Source of the DNA: Ophiostoma sp. CBS 140.51
Lineage: Eukaryota; Ascomycota; Sordariomycetes; Ophiostomatales; Ophiostomataceae
NCBI GenBank assembly: GCA_029298735.1
Contig: JANSLP010000153.1
Span: 1 to 64,000 of the forward strand
DNA length: 64,000 nt
Direction: 5' to 3'
Numbering within the stretch: position 1 is the stretch's first letter; every line of letters begins with the position of its first letter. Both the position numbers and the translations under genes were made by a program. The notes below the pieces were generated by a model, which was not told where the DNA came from, did not search any database, and was given only the letters and a program-made list of their open reading frames with translations. This document shows positions 35,658 to 46,549 of this stretch, one piece after another.

Positions 35658-36893
35658 CTACACTTTGAAGATCTTCGACCCAACTGTCCAGTTGGCTGCA
35701 TCCTTGATATGTCGGTCAAAGATGGGGTTCAATAGAATCTCGTCGACGGCCTCTTTTGGCTTTCCACTGGCAAAACTCGTGCAGTGCAGCAAGATGTCGG
35801 CATCTTGAAAGGGCCAATTGAGGCATAGCGTCTCGTTGCAAATCGTGGAGAACAGGTTGTAGTTGGCCAGTGATGCCAGCGACGGCGAGGAGCAGAACCA
35901 GTCTCGTGCAGCCGCCCAAGGCATGACATCAATCCACGGCGGATGAGGCACGACCAGTTGTGTCGCTGTCGGTCGCAGATAGAGTGGCATGGCTTCATAG
36001 TTGGCACGCGTCGGTGCAATCAGCCAACGCACAATCGCCGATACGTTCTGTAGCATGGCAATCTGTTCGGGAAGACCGGGCACAGTCATGATATGCCGTA
36101 GATTGTGAACGATGGTACTCGATACGGGAAACCGGGGGTCTTCAATGTGCTCGGGCAGTGAAGTGGCCGAGTCGGGCGAGTCGGGGTCGGTAACGTTTGG
36201 TGGACTGTTCAACAAAGACTGCACCGAAGGGAACGAATTCTTTTGGAATTCCGGGGCGTTGTCTTTGGGTCGTCGTTGATGAATCAGAGTCAAGAGGGCA
36301 TCGTCAAGCACGCAGACAGGCGCGGTGTGTTTTGGGATAATGGACCACACTTGATCGGTGGCAATTGTCGTAAACGGCACAGACGGTGGTATACTTGGGA
36401 CGTGTGGACTGTCTCCAGGTGTGTCGGCGTCGGCTTTGACATTGTCTGGTGTATTCCCCGGGAGGTCGGTCACTGCCGGCAGAGTACTCGTCCACATATC
36501 GCTGCTGTCGTCCATAATCTGCAGCACATCCATTGATGTGATCTCGTTCTCGCCCCACGGCACAAACGGCATAGCCATGTCGCTGCCGAGCATCAGCTGG
36601 AGAGCTGGGGCAGTGGCGTCGATGCCCACGTTACGGGGATCGAGGTTCAGTCCTTGTAGTCCTTGCCCCCTCGCCTGCTCTTGTGCTTGTGTCAAGGCTG
36701 CCTGGGCTGCCCGCAGTCTGTTTTCAAGATCGCGGTTCTGGTCTTGCAATGCCTGCATCTCCGCTTTCCGCTTCTCGCGGAGTGCCCGTTGTGCCCGGAC
36801 ATTGCCCTCGCGTTTTCGCCGTAGCTGGTCTGGTGTGAGAAAGTCGATGGACCGCTTCTTGGGTTGTCGTGGCTCTTCTTGCCGCGTTTCCAT
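35658..36893 (-). CDS. bZIP transcription factor with DUF3425 domain
   Basis: A single exon of 411 residues. The basic region RRKREGNVRAQRALREKRKA (about residues 25-44) keeps the invariant Asn and Arg of bZIP proteins and the AQR core of Yap-type factors, with Leu where Yap1 has Phe. A leucine-zipper-like helix follows (LQDQNRDLENRLRAAQAAL). The C-terminal half matches the DUF3425 module, including APTRANYEAMPLYLRPTATQ and VPHPPWIDVMPWAAARDW. Such bZIP-DUF3425 regulators are common in Pezizomycotina and usually regulate stress or secondary metabolism genes. The gene lies 0.6 kb from the P450, both on the minus strand, which makes a link possible but unproven. Confidence 0.9.
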   Translation of the reverse strand: METRQEEPRQPKKRSIDFLTPDQLRRKREGNVRAQRALREKRKAEMQALQDQNRDLENRLRAAQAALTQAQEQARGQGLQGLNLDPRNVGIDATAPALQLMLGSDMAMPFVPWGENEITSMDVLQIMDDSSDMWTSTLPAVTDLPGNTPDNVKADADTPGDSPHVPSIPPSVPFTTIATDQVWSIIPKHTAPVCVLDDALLTLIHQRRPKDNAPEFQKNSFPSVQSLLNSPPNVTDPDSPDSATSLPEHIEDPRFPVSSTIVHNLRHIMTVPGLPEQIAMLQNVSAIVRWLIAPTRANYEAMPLYLRPTATQLVVPHPPWIDVMPWAAARDWFCSSPSLASLANYNLFSTICNETLCLNWPFQDADILLHCTSFASGKPKEAVDEILLNPIFDRHIKDAANWTVGSKIFKV

Positions 36894-37448
36894 CGTGAAA
36901 TGTGAGTGTCGTTGTCTTGTTGTGATGTGGATGTGTTGGAAGTGTCGTCAACAGCTGTGGAGAAGAAAATGGGGTTTTGTGGATTTATTACATCCAAGGG
37001 GCCACAATTTATGATAGTGTTTGCGCGCTCTTGGATCACAGCTGACAGGCACTAAACCGACCAAATTCCCCAACACAATGCGGCTAGGAATTTGTTTTGC
37101 AGGTGCATGGAGAGAAACCCCGCACAAAATACCCCGGACCCCCGATATACTAAACCTATTTTAATTTGTTTGTTCAGGTAATGTCTAGTTACAAAGGCAA
37201 AGGTAAGACTAGAGACAAAAAATACTTTTATGCTTTTTATTTTTATATTCGTTTCATCTCTGTGTTCGAGTTGTACATTCATATGTTTGTTGATAATAAT
37301 TCACAGACACCGCCAAAACACCGTTATACGCATACTCCCCATCTCCACTCTTCATCATCATATATACACTGCTGTCACTTGTCGTCTTCCACTCTCCTTC
37401 AAGTGACACCTGGATTTCCCTCTCCCACCCTGCCCGTCTATCGTCTTT
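36894..37448. other. Intergenic
   Basis: About 550 bp between two minus-strand genes: promoter of the bZIP gene and 3' flank of the P450 gene. AT-rich at 37140-37300. Nothing else seen. Confidence 0.5.
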
Positions 37449-39198
37449 TTATAGTACTGTCACGGGCGGCTTCGGCTGTGCTGGCGTGCCGACCATCATT
37501 TGCGGCGGCTTCGACCACAGTGTGTAGCAGTTCTGGCCCTCACACCAGTTGCGCTGGTCAACCATCTTGAAATCAAAGTGGAAGACAATCTTGGCTGTCA
37601 GGATGCGCAGCTCAATCCAGGCCATGTTTATGCCCATACACATGCGAGGACCAACCAAGAACGGCTTGCTCGCATCCAGACGCTCCGTGGTGTTCTCCTT
37701 GTCGAGCCAGCGCTCCGGACGGAAGACGTTGGGGTCTTTGAAGTATTTGGGGTTGTGTGTGACGGCCCACATGTGGACAGCGACCGTAGTGCCGCCGGGG
37801 ACCCACTGGCCATCGATGGTGCAGCCCTCGGGCGGCGTGACGCGGGGCATGCCGTTGGGGATGGGCGGGTAGATGCGCATGACTTCTTCGATGCAGGCCG
37901 TGAGGTAGGGCAGAGCAGCGGCTCGGGCGGCTGTGATTTCTGTGCCGACGGAAAAGGCGCCACGGATCTCGTCCTTGAGCTTCTGGTAGACATCAGGGTA
38001 GTTGGTGAGGTAGTTGAAGAGGCCGTTCATGGTAGTGGCACTCGTCTCGCTGCCGGCAACAATGAGAGCGTTGGCATGTGCAGCAAGCTCCCAGTCTGTG
38101 ATGCCCAGAGCCTCACGCTTGGCCAGGATGTACGAGGCAAAGTCAGGCCGGGCCGGGGTCATCTCGGCGCGCTTCAAAATCTTCTTCTTGGACATCAGAG
38201 CGTGCGTGTAGCCAGCCTCGAGGACCTTCTTGGGGAAGATGTACTTTTCAAAGTGGAAGATGAAGGGGATCTTCATAATGGCGACGCCCCAAGCGGTGAA
38301 CTTGACACTGTCCAAGACAATGGCAATCCAGCTGTCCGTCTTGCGGTTGCGGAGCGAGTTGAACGACTCACCAAATGCCATTTCACCGAGGACTATGAAG
38401 TGTTAGTGGTTAGTAAATGGACACAGCATGGGAATGATATAGAGATGGAGCCGACTAACTATCAAACGTCGTCCAGTTGAAAAAGTCGACAAGATCCATG
38501 GGCCCATCGTTGCAGCGCTCATACATAGCATCGATGAGACCATTGGCATAGTGCTGGATGACATCTTCTTGGTCGAGAAGAGCCTTGGACGAGAAAGCAT
38601 GAGACATCATCTTGCGCATCTGAGCGTGAACTTCGGGGTCTGTGGCTGTCACGATGTGCTTGGCACGGACGGTATCGTCAACCCGGTAGAAATCAGGGTC
38701 TTTGATCAGAATCTTGCCATCCTTACGGCGGTCATAGATATCCTTCCATGCATCGGCGGTGCCAAATGATACCTCATTAGGACCCCAACGGACGATGTCG
38801 CCTTCGCAGTCAGTACTAAATATTAATAAAGTGCTCAAAGGGAGACTCACCGTATTTCTCGTGAAGATCACGCATAATCCATACGGAACGACCAGAGACG
38901 AGTGTGCGAAATGCAAAGATCTGTCTGTCAGAAAGGAGTGAACACAAAGTGTAGACGAAAGGTTACTTACATTGGAGATGACAGCCCTCTTGGGACCGGG
39001 GAATTTGGCAAGAGGGTGCAAGTAAATCAGCCAAACGGCGTAAGTAAAGAAGAGGATGACACTGGAAGATAGTGCACCAGTAACGTAGGAAGTTGTCTGG
39101 GCAGAGACGCCATATTGGTCGAGATGGAGAGCTTCATGGACGAACTCGAGGCGGGCCAGCAGGCCATCGCGGAGAGAGCCAACAATGCCAGAAGACAT
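37449..39198 (-). CDS. Cytochrome P450 monooxygenase
   Basis: Four exons on the minus strand (39198-38971, 38920-38851, 38801-38460, 38392-37449) encode 527 residues; introns are 50, 49 and 67 nt. The splice choices restore the continuous P450 text FPGPKRAVISN|IFAF, HEKYG|DIVRWGPNEVSF and WTTFD|ILGEMAFGES. An N-terminal membrane anchor lies at about 37-57 with the proline hinge after it. The I-helix has AGSETSATT, the K-helix ExxR is EEVMR, the PERW motif is in VFRPERWL, and the heme loop is FLVGPRMCMG with Cys at about residue 465. The sequence resembles the isotrichodermin C-15 hydroxylase-like group, a label applied to many fungal P450s of unknown substrate. It is likely ER-bound. It is divergent from the TRI12-like transporter, suggesting a shared task of modification plus export. 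Confidence 0.93.
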
Positions 39199-41225
39199 GG
39201 TCGAGGATATGAGAGCGATTTGTTGATGAGTGAAGAACAAAAGTGATACTGAATGCAACAACTTCCTCTCCTTATGTATTCATCTTTACGTCTACATGAT
39301 CTCATCAGAGTCTGCACCAGACTGCATCTTGTCTTGGTTATCCTCAACTCTCGGGCCGCAGTCACGTCAACAGAGGGACGATCACCAATGATCATCGGCC
39401 TTTTCCTCCTCATTTACTTTTCATCCTACTTGTCATTCAAGACACGTCCAAATCCAGGTAGGGTTGCCTAAGGCTGGCCAGAACCCGTGCAGTACACCTT
39501 CAATTCACTTGTCATGGCGCTTGTCATTCCTCTACCTCACACGTATCACTTACGAATCGACACAAGTCGTCACCCCCCTCACTTTACCCCAGATACTCCA
39601 GAACCCAGACTTGGATGACAACCCCGGATGATCTTAAACTTCCTTGAGGCTGCTCAAAATAGTCAAGACAAGTCCAAAACATGACCCAGACCGTCTCGTG
39701 GTCCTGTCTAGTTTGACATCACGCTCCTTTCCATTCGTCCTCCTTTGTTATCGTTCAAGCTTGCATTATCAACACTCGACCTCCGCGCCTTCCGTCTCGT
39801 TTGCCTTTTGCTGTCTCCACATTCTTTCTTCCTGGGCCCAACACCGGTTGGCGTTCTCCGCACGAGTCAGGACCTTGCAGGAGAAGCTCCAAAAGAACCA
39901 AGACCCGGACAATGTCTCCGGGTAAAGACCCCGAGATGTTGTTTTCTTTCTTCTTTGATTTTATGCCCCCGCTTCACCTGGCCTGTGACCTTGCGAGCGA
40001 GCCAAGATGCTCTCATTTAGGATTGTATCTCGCCTTTAATCTGGTCTGGATTTTTTCATAGTTTGAAATCATGCAAGCTTATTTGTGCACTCTTTACTCT
40101 CCTCCTCAAGCAGTCACTTTTCTCGCTCCCAAACTCTAACTCTCCGCAAAGGACTCCCGGCAATTCACTACCCCAGGTTTGATTTGTGGAGCATCTTTTT
40201 GCAGCTTTTTGTTGTGTGTCAGTCCTTTGCCCTGAGATGCCGTGGTCGGCAGTGTTAGCAGCGATGACGGGACACTTTTACTCTTTGTGTCGTTGACTCG
40301 TTAGCGTGCCCCCTTATTATGGGGTCGTCAGGATCGCTTCGAGGGACGATCCAGAATTTCTTGACTCGTTGGCGTCGTTTTCTGCAAGGTTAGCCGGGAC
40401 TGGTTGCTTTTGGGGGCTTTTTGGTGTCGTTGTACGAATGGACGGCAACACGTCCGCCAAAAATGTTCTCTTTCCTTGCCTTTTTTTCCTCTTCACCACT
40501 GAGTCGTCGTTGTGTGCCAAGCAAGACAAGCATCGTCGGTTAGGATGGTGCTCTCTGGCGCTGTCTGCCTGTAACTTCTGGCCGGCAAACGGGACACACC
40601 CTAGGGACTGTGAAAGGCGACATCTCCCCAGAAAGAGGCCCCGGAATCGCCCCGGAATCGCCCCAGACAGACAGACGGAGTCAAGAAAGTCTAATTGGGG
40701 AAATGAAGGTGAATACACCCTTATTCTTTGCACAATTTATTCACAAGTTTCACAAGATTGATCGCTTTCCGTCTCGGGAGACTGTCTTGGCCGGCAATTG
40801 ACTCTATTATTCCACTTTCTTCTCTTTTTTCGTTTATTTTGTTTTCCAATATTGACTCCTGTCATTGGTTTTCTGCTTTACTTCCCCGGGTTCATTCTGC
40901 AAAACGACATCCACGATTTCTCCACGACCCCAGTACCCACGACACGAGACCCACGACCCAGAACTACGACGTCCGACCATCCGCCTCTCCGCTGCCACGT
41001 TGTTGTGTCTCTTCCTTCCAGTCCTCTATGATTCTTCCTGGAAGTACATAATGATCATGCAGCCCTACCGTTCATGTCGTTTTCATTTTTGATTTTCTCT
41101 TGATCCTTCTCACTCTTCTGTCGATCTTTCCTTTACCCTTCTTCTCATAATTTATTTATTTTCTCCCTTTTTCTCATATCCACTTACACGTTCCCTTTAT
41201 TTTTATTTATCTTCTCTGCCTCACC
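39199..41225. other. Divergent promoter region of P450 and TRI12-like transporter
   Basis: About 2.0 kb between gene starts facing away from each other. It includes an 11-bp direct repeat at 40639-40664 and a CT-rich leader before 41226. Open frames in it are not convincing. Confidence 0.55.
40639..40664. repeat. 11-bp tandem direct repeat, 2.4 copies
   Basis: CCCCGGAATCG occurs twice exactly (40639-40649, 40650-40660) followed by CCCC. It lies about 560 bp before the transporter ATG. The CGG core fits a Zn2Cys6 half site; function is inferred only. Confidence 0.75.
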
Positions 41226-43037
41226 ATGGGCCACAACGACATTGAGTCGGCGGCCGTCCAGGCTGGCCCTCTTCACGACGATGTTGACAACCACAACCCC
41301 GTCGACGGTGGCTTTTCTTCCGACATGGCCGACCTTCCTGCCTCCTACTTTTACAGCCCTCGGTTTTTGGGCACCGTCCTGGCCACTGGCTTGGGCTGTC
41401 TTGCTGCCGTCGGTGGCTACGGTCTGGCCGCTCCCAACTTGACGCTCATCAACAACGATATTGGTCCCTCAGCCAGCATTGCCTGGGTGTCTCTGGTTTA
41501 CACTCTGACCGGTGCCATTGGCCTGCTTCTGGTCGGCCGTCTCAGTGATTTGTTTGGCCGTCGATACTTCTTCATCGGTTCTGCTGCTCTGGCTCTTATT
41601 GGCTGTATCGTCTCTGCCGTTGCCCAGAACGTGCCTACTCTCATCGGTGGCACTGCTCTCGTTGGTCTTGCCAGCTGTGGCCAGCTCTCGTTCCCTTACA
41701 TCACGGGCGAGCTCGTGCCGATGAAGTACCGCTTCGCCATGAACTCGTTCATGTACGTGTTCTGTGTGCCGTTCTCGGGTTTTGCACCCGTCATCTCCAA
41801 GTCGTTTATCCTACACACGGCTGCCGGATGGCGTTGCTGCTACTACACCATGATTGGCGTCAACTTTGCTTCGGGTCTCTGTTTTGTCCTCTTTTACTTC
41901 CCGCCTACCTTCAAGGAGAAGTACAAGGACCGCAGTCTGATGCGCCAGTTTATGGATCTGGATTTCCTGGGCATGGTGCTGTTCACGGCCGGTCTCTTTG
42001 TCTTTTTGCTGGGTCTGTCCTGGGGCGGCCAGCAGTACCCCTGGAAGTCGGCTGAGGTGATTGCCACCATGGTCGCCGGTGGTATCACTCTCATCGTCTT
42101 TGTGCTCTGGGAAGCCTTCAACCCGGCCTTCCGTGCTGGCCGCAAAGAGCCCCTGCTGCCCGTCCATCTGTTTGCCAATGTTGGCTGGACTGTATCGACC
42201 ATCTTGCTGGGTCTGGGCGCTAGCATCTACTATGCCTTCGCCATCATCTGGCCACAAATGGTGGCTGTTCTGTACACCAACGACGGCGGTGCTTCCATGT
42301 ACGCTGGCTGGTTGTCGTGTGCGCCCTCGGCCATGATCAATGCTGGCCAGATCCTGTCTGGTTTCGTGGCTGTCTACATTGGCCGCACCAAATACCAGGT
42401 CATTACTGTCTTGATCATTGGTGGTGCCCTGTTGGGCAGTGTAGCTGCCGCCGGTCCTGATGAGAAGAATCTGGCCATTGGCTTGATTATTGTGTCGTGC
42501 TTTTTTATCGGGTGGAACGAGAGTGTGACACTGTCTTTGGCTGGTATTGAGCTTCTGGATCAGCGTGAGATCGGCACGGCTCTCGGTGCCGCAAGTTCGA
42601 TGCGCTCAACCATATCGAGTGTGGCCAGTGCCGTCTATCTTTCTGTGCTGAGCAACCGTCTGACGGCCCGCATCCCGGCTGTGGTCGCTCCTGCTGTGGA
42701 ACAGGCCGGTCTGCCCGCTTCGTCCGTTCCCTCGTTCATTGCTGGTTTCACCAGTGGCTCGTTCTCTGGCATTCCTGGCGTCACGGACCAGATTATTGCT
42801 GTTGGTAACACCGCCTACCGTCTGGCCAACTCGCAGGCATACAGCACTGTGTTCCTGACCACGATTGCCTTTACCGGCATTGCCATCCTGCTCAGTTTCC
42901 TGGCACCCAATGTCGACGACAAGATGACGGGCCAGATTGCGGCGACACTGCATGTGAGCGGTGCCGAGGCGGCGAACCACTCTGCCAGCTCGGACAAGAG
43001 CATCGATGACGAAAAGGCGGCTGCCCACCACGTTTAG
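41226..43037 (+). CDS. MFS transporter, TRI12-like (DHA2, 14 TMS)
   Basis: A single exon of 603 residues. After a ~45-residue acidic N-terminus there are about 14 hydrophobic segments. The loop GRLSDLFGRRYFF is the MFS A-motif, and the text around YITGELVPMKYRFAMNSFMYV and AAGWRCCYY is typical of the fungal TRI12 (trichothecene-efflux-pump-like) family. Most members are not tied to trichothecenes; they export diverse small molecules or act on siderophores. The C-terminal tail is Ser/Asp-rich. Divergence from the P450 gene suggests export or tolerance of the same compound. No trichothecene core gene is visible in the window. Confidence 0.9.
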   Translation: MGHNDIESAAVQAGPLHDDVDNHNPVDGGFSSDMADLPASYFYSPRFLGTVLATGLGCLAAVGGYGLAAPNLTLINNDIGPSASIAWVSLVYTLTGAIGLLLVGRLSDLFGRRYFFIGSAALALIGCIVSAVAQNVPTLIGGTALVGLASCGQLSFPYITGELVPMKYRFAMNSFMYVFCVPFSGFAPVISKSFILHTAAGWRCCYYTMIGVNFASGLCFVLFYFPPTFKEKYKDRSLMRQFMDLDFLGMVLFTAGLFVFLLGLSWGGQQYPWKSAEVIATMVAGGITLIVFVLWEAFNPAFRAGRKEPLLPVHLFANVGWTVSTILLGLGASIYYAFAIIWPQMVAVLYTNDGGASMYAGWLSCAPSAMINAGQILSGFVAVYIGRTKYQVITVLIIGGALLGSVAAAGPDEKNLAIGLIIVSCFFIGWNESVTLSLAGIELLDQREIGTALGAASSMRSTISSVASAVYLSVLSNRLTARIPAVVAPAVEQAGLPASSVPSFIAGFTSGSFSGIPGVTDQIIAVGNTAYRLANSQAYSTVFLTTIAFTGIAILLSFLAPNVDDKMTGQIAATLHVSGAEAANHSASSDKSIDDEKAAAHHV

Positions 43038-43242
43038 GGGATGCGTAGCAGAAAAGATCTCTCTATCCCAAACTGTTTTAGTTTAGTGTAGTTTACTTCA
43101 TCACAACAGAATGGCACATAAGTAGTTTCTTTATATCCAAAATACTTTCGTCGTTTTTATATTTTTTTTGGTCTACCTTTGCTTGTCTATTTTACTATTT
43201 GAGATGCTATGCAATTTTGATATTTTGTACTTCGGCCTGCAC

Positions 43243-45493
43243 TTAAAAACGCAGGTCCCAGCCAATCTTGGGGCCCAGCTCGGGGAGACCGTCGGCCACA
43301 CTCTGCACGTCCTTGTCACCACGTCCACTCAGGCAGACAACAATGTCCTCGTCCGGCTTCATTGTCTTGGCCAGCTCCAGCGCGCCGTAGATGCCATGTG
43401 CCGACTCCAAAGCAGGGATGATACCCTCGAGCTCGCTCAGCAGCTTGAAGCCCAGGAACGCCTGGGCATCGGTAGCAGCCACGAACTGGGCACGGCCGCT
43501 ATCCTTCCACTGGGCCAGCTCGGGGCCGACACCGGGGTAGTCGAGACCGGCCGAGACAGAGTGCGTGTCCTGGATCTGGCCGTTCTTGTCCTGCAGGACG
43601 TAGGTGCGGACACCGTGCAGCACACCAAGAGAACCACCGCCGAGCGTGGCAGCGTGGCGCGGGGTATCGACACCGTCACCACCAGCCTCAACACCGACCA
43701 GCTTGACGGACGGGTCGTTGGAGAATGGGTAGAACATGCCGACGGCGTTGGAGCCGCCACCGACACAGGCGACGACGGCATTGGGCAGCTTGCCACGGGC
43801 CTCCTGGAATTGCTTCTTGGTCTCGTTGCCAATGACGGACTGGAACGTGCGCACAATCAGCGGGAAGGGGTGGGGGCCAATGGCCGAACCAATAATGTAG
43901 TGAGTGTCCTCCAGGTGGACAACCCAGGCGCGCAGGGCCTCGTTGACAGCATCACGCAGCGTCTGCGAACCGGCCTCGACGGCGACAACCTTGGCGCCCA
44001 GAAGACGCATACGGAAGACGTTGAGAGCCTGGCGACGGACATCCTCGGCGCCCATATAGACAGTGCACTCCATGCCGAACTTGGCACAGACCGTGGCAGT
44101 GGCCACACCGTGCTGACCGGCACCCGTCTCGGCAATAATCTTGGTCTTGCCCAGACGGCGAGCAAGCAGCAGCTGGCCCAGCGCGTTGTTGATCTTGTGG
44201 CTGCCCGTGTGGTTCAGGTCCTCACGCTTCAGCCAGATGTTGGCACCGCCGGCATGCTGGGTCAGGCGCTCGGCCTTGTGCAGGTGGCCTGGGCGGCCCA
44301 TGTACGGGTAGTACGAGCGGTACTCCTCCCAGAAGGACTCGTCGTTCATAATCTTGTGGAAGCCGTCCTCGAGCTGTGATAGACAGTCCATCAGCGACTC
44401 GGGCACGTACTGGCCACCAAACTCGCCGAACCGGTCGGGCATCTTGTCGTGCAGTGCGGCCAGCTGAGCCACCAGGTTGCTGTCGAGCTCCTGGGCGGTC
44501 TTCTCGTCCTTGACGGGGGCGGCGATCTCTGGAGCGGCGACTGTCTTGGCCTCGTCAGCGGTGGGCGAGGGCACAGCAGCCACAGCGGGGGGCTGCACCT
44601 CCTTGCTGCCGTGGATCAGGTAGCGGCAGTACTCCTCGACGGCCTTGTAAGGGTCGGTGGCGGTCTCGGGCGTCGTGGCGTTACGCAGTGTTGTGACAAT
44701 CTGGCTGCCGACAACGACGCCGTCGGCAATGGCGGCAACGGACTGGTAGTGCTCGTGCGTCGAGATACCGAAACCAACAGCAGCCGGGCGGCCACCGCTG
44801 TACTTCTTGACGCGGGCGAGCAGCTCGGGCAGGTGGGCGTTGAGCGTGCCGCTGGCACCAGTGACGCCCTGGCGGGAGACGACGTAGATGAAGGAGTCGG
44901 CCAGCTGGCACAGGATGCGCATGCGGGCGTCCGAGGTAGCGGGGGCAATGAGGGGGACGTAGGACAGGCCACCACTGCTGACGAGCTTGCGGAACGAGAC
45001 GGCCTCCTCGGGCGGCAGGTCGACTACGATGAAACCGTTGACGCCAGATGCCTTGCTGTCGCGCACCAGGTTGTCCTCGCCGTACGCGCGCAGCGGGTTG
45101 TAGTAGCCCATGAGCATGACAGGGGCCTTGAGACCCTTAGAACGGGCGTCGGCGACCATCTTGAGCGTCATCGTCAGGCTGACACCGTTGATCAAAGCCT
45201 GGGTGTTGGCCGTCTGGATCGTGGGGCCGTCTGCAATGGGATCGGTAAAGGGCACGCCGAGCTCGAGGACGTCGGCGCCGCCGCGCTCAAGGCCGAGCAG
45301 GATGTCGACGGTGTCTTCGGCGCGAGGGTAGCCGGCCGTGACATAGGTAACAAGGGCGGGCTGAAGAAAGAGAAAGCGTTAGCAATCAGTTGATATTAGA
45401 GGGGGAAGTGAAAGTGGAAGACTGCCAGCGACAACGACGACATACCCGGTTCTCGGCCTTGCACCGCCGGAAAGTCTCCTTGATAGCCTCCAT
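43243..45493 (-). CDS. Bifunctional tryptophan synthase
   Basis: Two exons (45493-45446, 45360-43243) with an 85-nt intron (GTATGT...TTCAG) give 721 residues, the usual size of fungal alpha-beta fusions. The alpha domain (1-~265) cleaves indole-3-glycerol phosphate; its catalytic residues are E49 and D60 in LELGVPFTDPIADG. A linker rich in Ala/Pro/Glu spans about 270-310. The beta domain condenses indole with serine; the PLP lysine is about K405 in EDLNHTGSHKINNALGQ, and the phosphate loop is GGGSNAVG. The enzyme catalyses the last two steps of tryptophan synthesis with indole channelled between sites. It is essential for prototrophy and unrelated to the adjacent transporter, to which it is convergent with only ~200 bp between. 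The intron after codon 16 is in a typical position for Pezizomycotina. Confidence 0.97.
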
Positions 45494-46549
45494 GATGTGA
45501 ATGTGAAGGTAGTCAGTCGGTGGGTGTTGATGTGATCTCTGAGAGTATCTGGGGATATCGAGAGTCGAGAACACGTTCAAGTGGCGACGATCCGATTTAT
45601 GAAGTCGACGAAGCGGATGCTGAAGTCAACAAGTCAATTGCTTAATTGGGCACTCCGCAAACTAGTCGCAACAATCTCCGATAGATACCAAGTACAGAGG
45701 TACTCGTGAGTCAGTTGAGACGGAGTCAATTGTGACGAAGGAGGAGAGTAAAGGTCGGGGTTTGTTTTCAAAGAGTCGGAGAGAGTCACTGTCAATCGCC
45801 TCTTGCCTCTTGCCTCTTTGCTCTTTGCTCTTTCCCCAGGCCAAGGATTTCCAATTTTTTTCCCACCCGTCGTTTTGGCCCGTTTTCGCCGTTTTCGGCA
45901 AGACAAAGGCCAATTCGCACGGCCCAACCTCACGCTCTCTCGGTTGTACAGACAGTGCCCCGCACAGTCCATTCTTTCCTTCGCTCCTGCCCCTCCTTCA
46001 CTGTTCCCTTCCAGACTCGCTAGCGTGGGGTAGTGTGCCTGCCGTCGGAGTTGCTCCATGCATCGCCGCTGCCTTATCTTATCGCACCTTCCTCTGTGCT
46101 GAACTGTCGGAGTTCATGCGGCCCCACTCAAGGGTCCTTGTAGCTTTGTACCTTTCCATCTCTAAGCTTCCAGACTTCACAGTCCAGACAATCTCAGCCT
46201 CGCATGAGTCGTGTCGATCCTCGTCGAGCCTTGTGAACGTCATCCCGACGTTGCTAGCGTGATTTCTCCGTTCGTTAGTTTAGCCACGCTTGCTTGCTGT
46301 ATATATTCCAGCCCGTCCTGCATTCGTTTGTCAGGGTTAATCGGGTGCCATTCTGGTCTAGTTTCACTCTATGCGGGTGTACTCTGTTCCACGCTGTACT
46401 TTTTTTTCTCTCTTGAAACTGGTTTAAAAAAAAAGGGGGGGAAGAGAAAAAAGCGAACAATATTTGCGAATAATTACTAGGAAAATAGATGTTTTGTCTA
46501 CAAATAATTCGTATCTCATAATGAATAAACATGCCTAGTTCACAACTAC
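45494..46549. other. Promoter of tryptophan synthase and intergenic region
   Basis: About 1 kb. A CT-rich cluster with short tandem TGCCTCT/TGCTCTT words lies at 45803-45838. An A-run next to a G-run (46423-46441) lies near the left end of the HNH relic. No gene recognised. Confidence 0.45.

Noticed and set aside
37449..43037. Trichothecene-type biosynthetic cluster
   Set aside because: Only a P450 of a broad group and a TRI12-like pump are present. No terpene synthase or other core gene is visible, and both family names are widely applied to unrelated genes.
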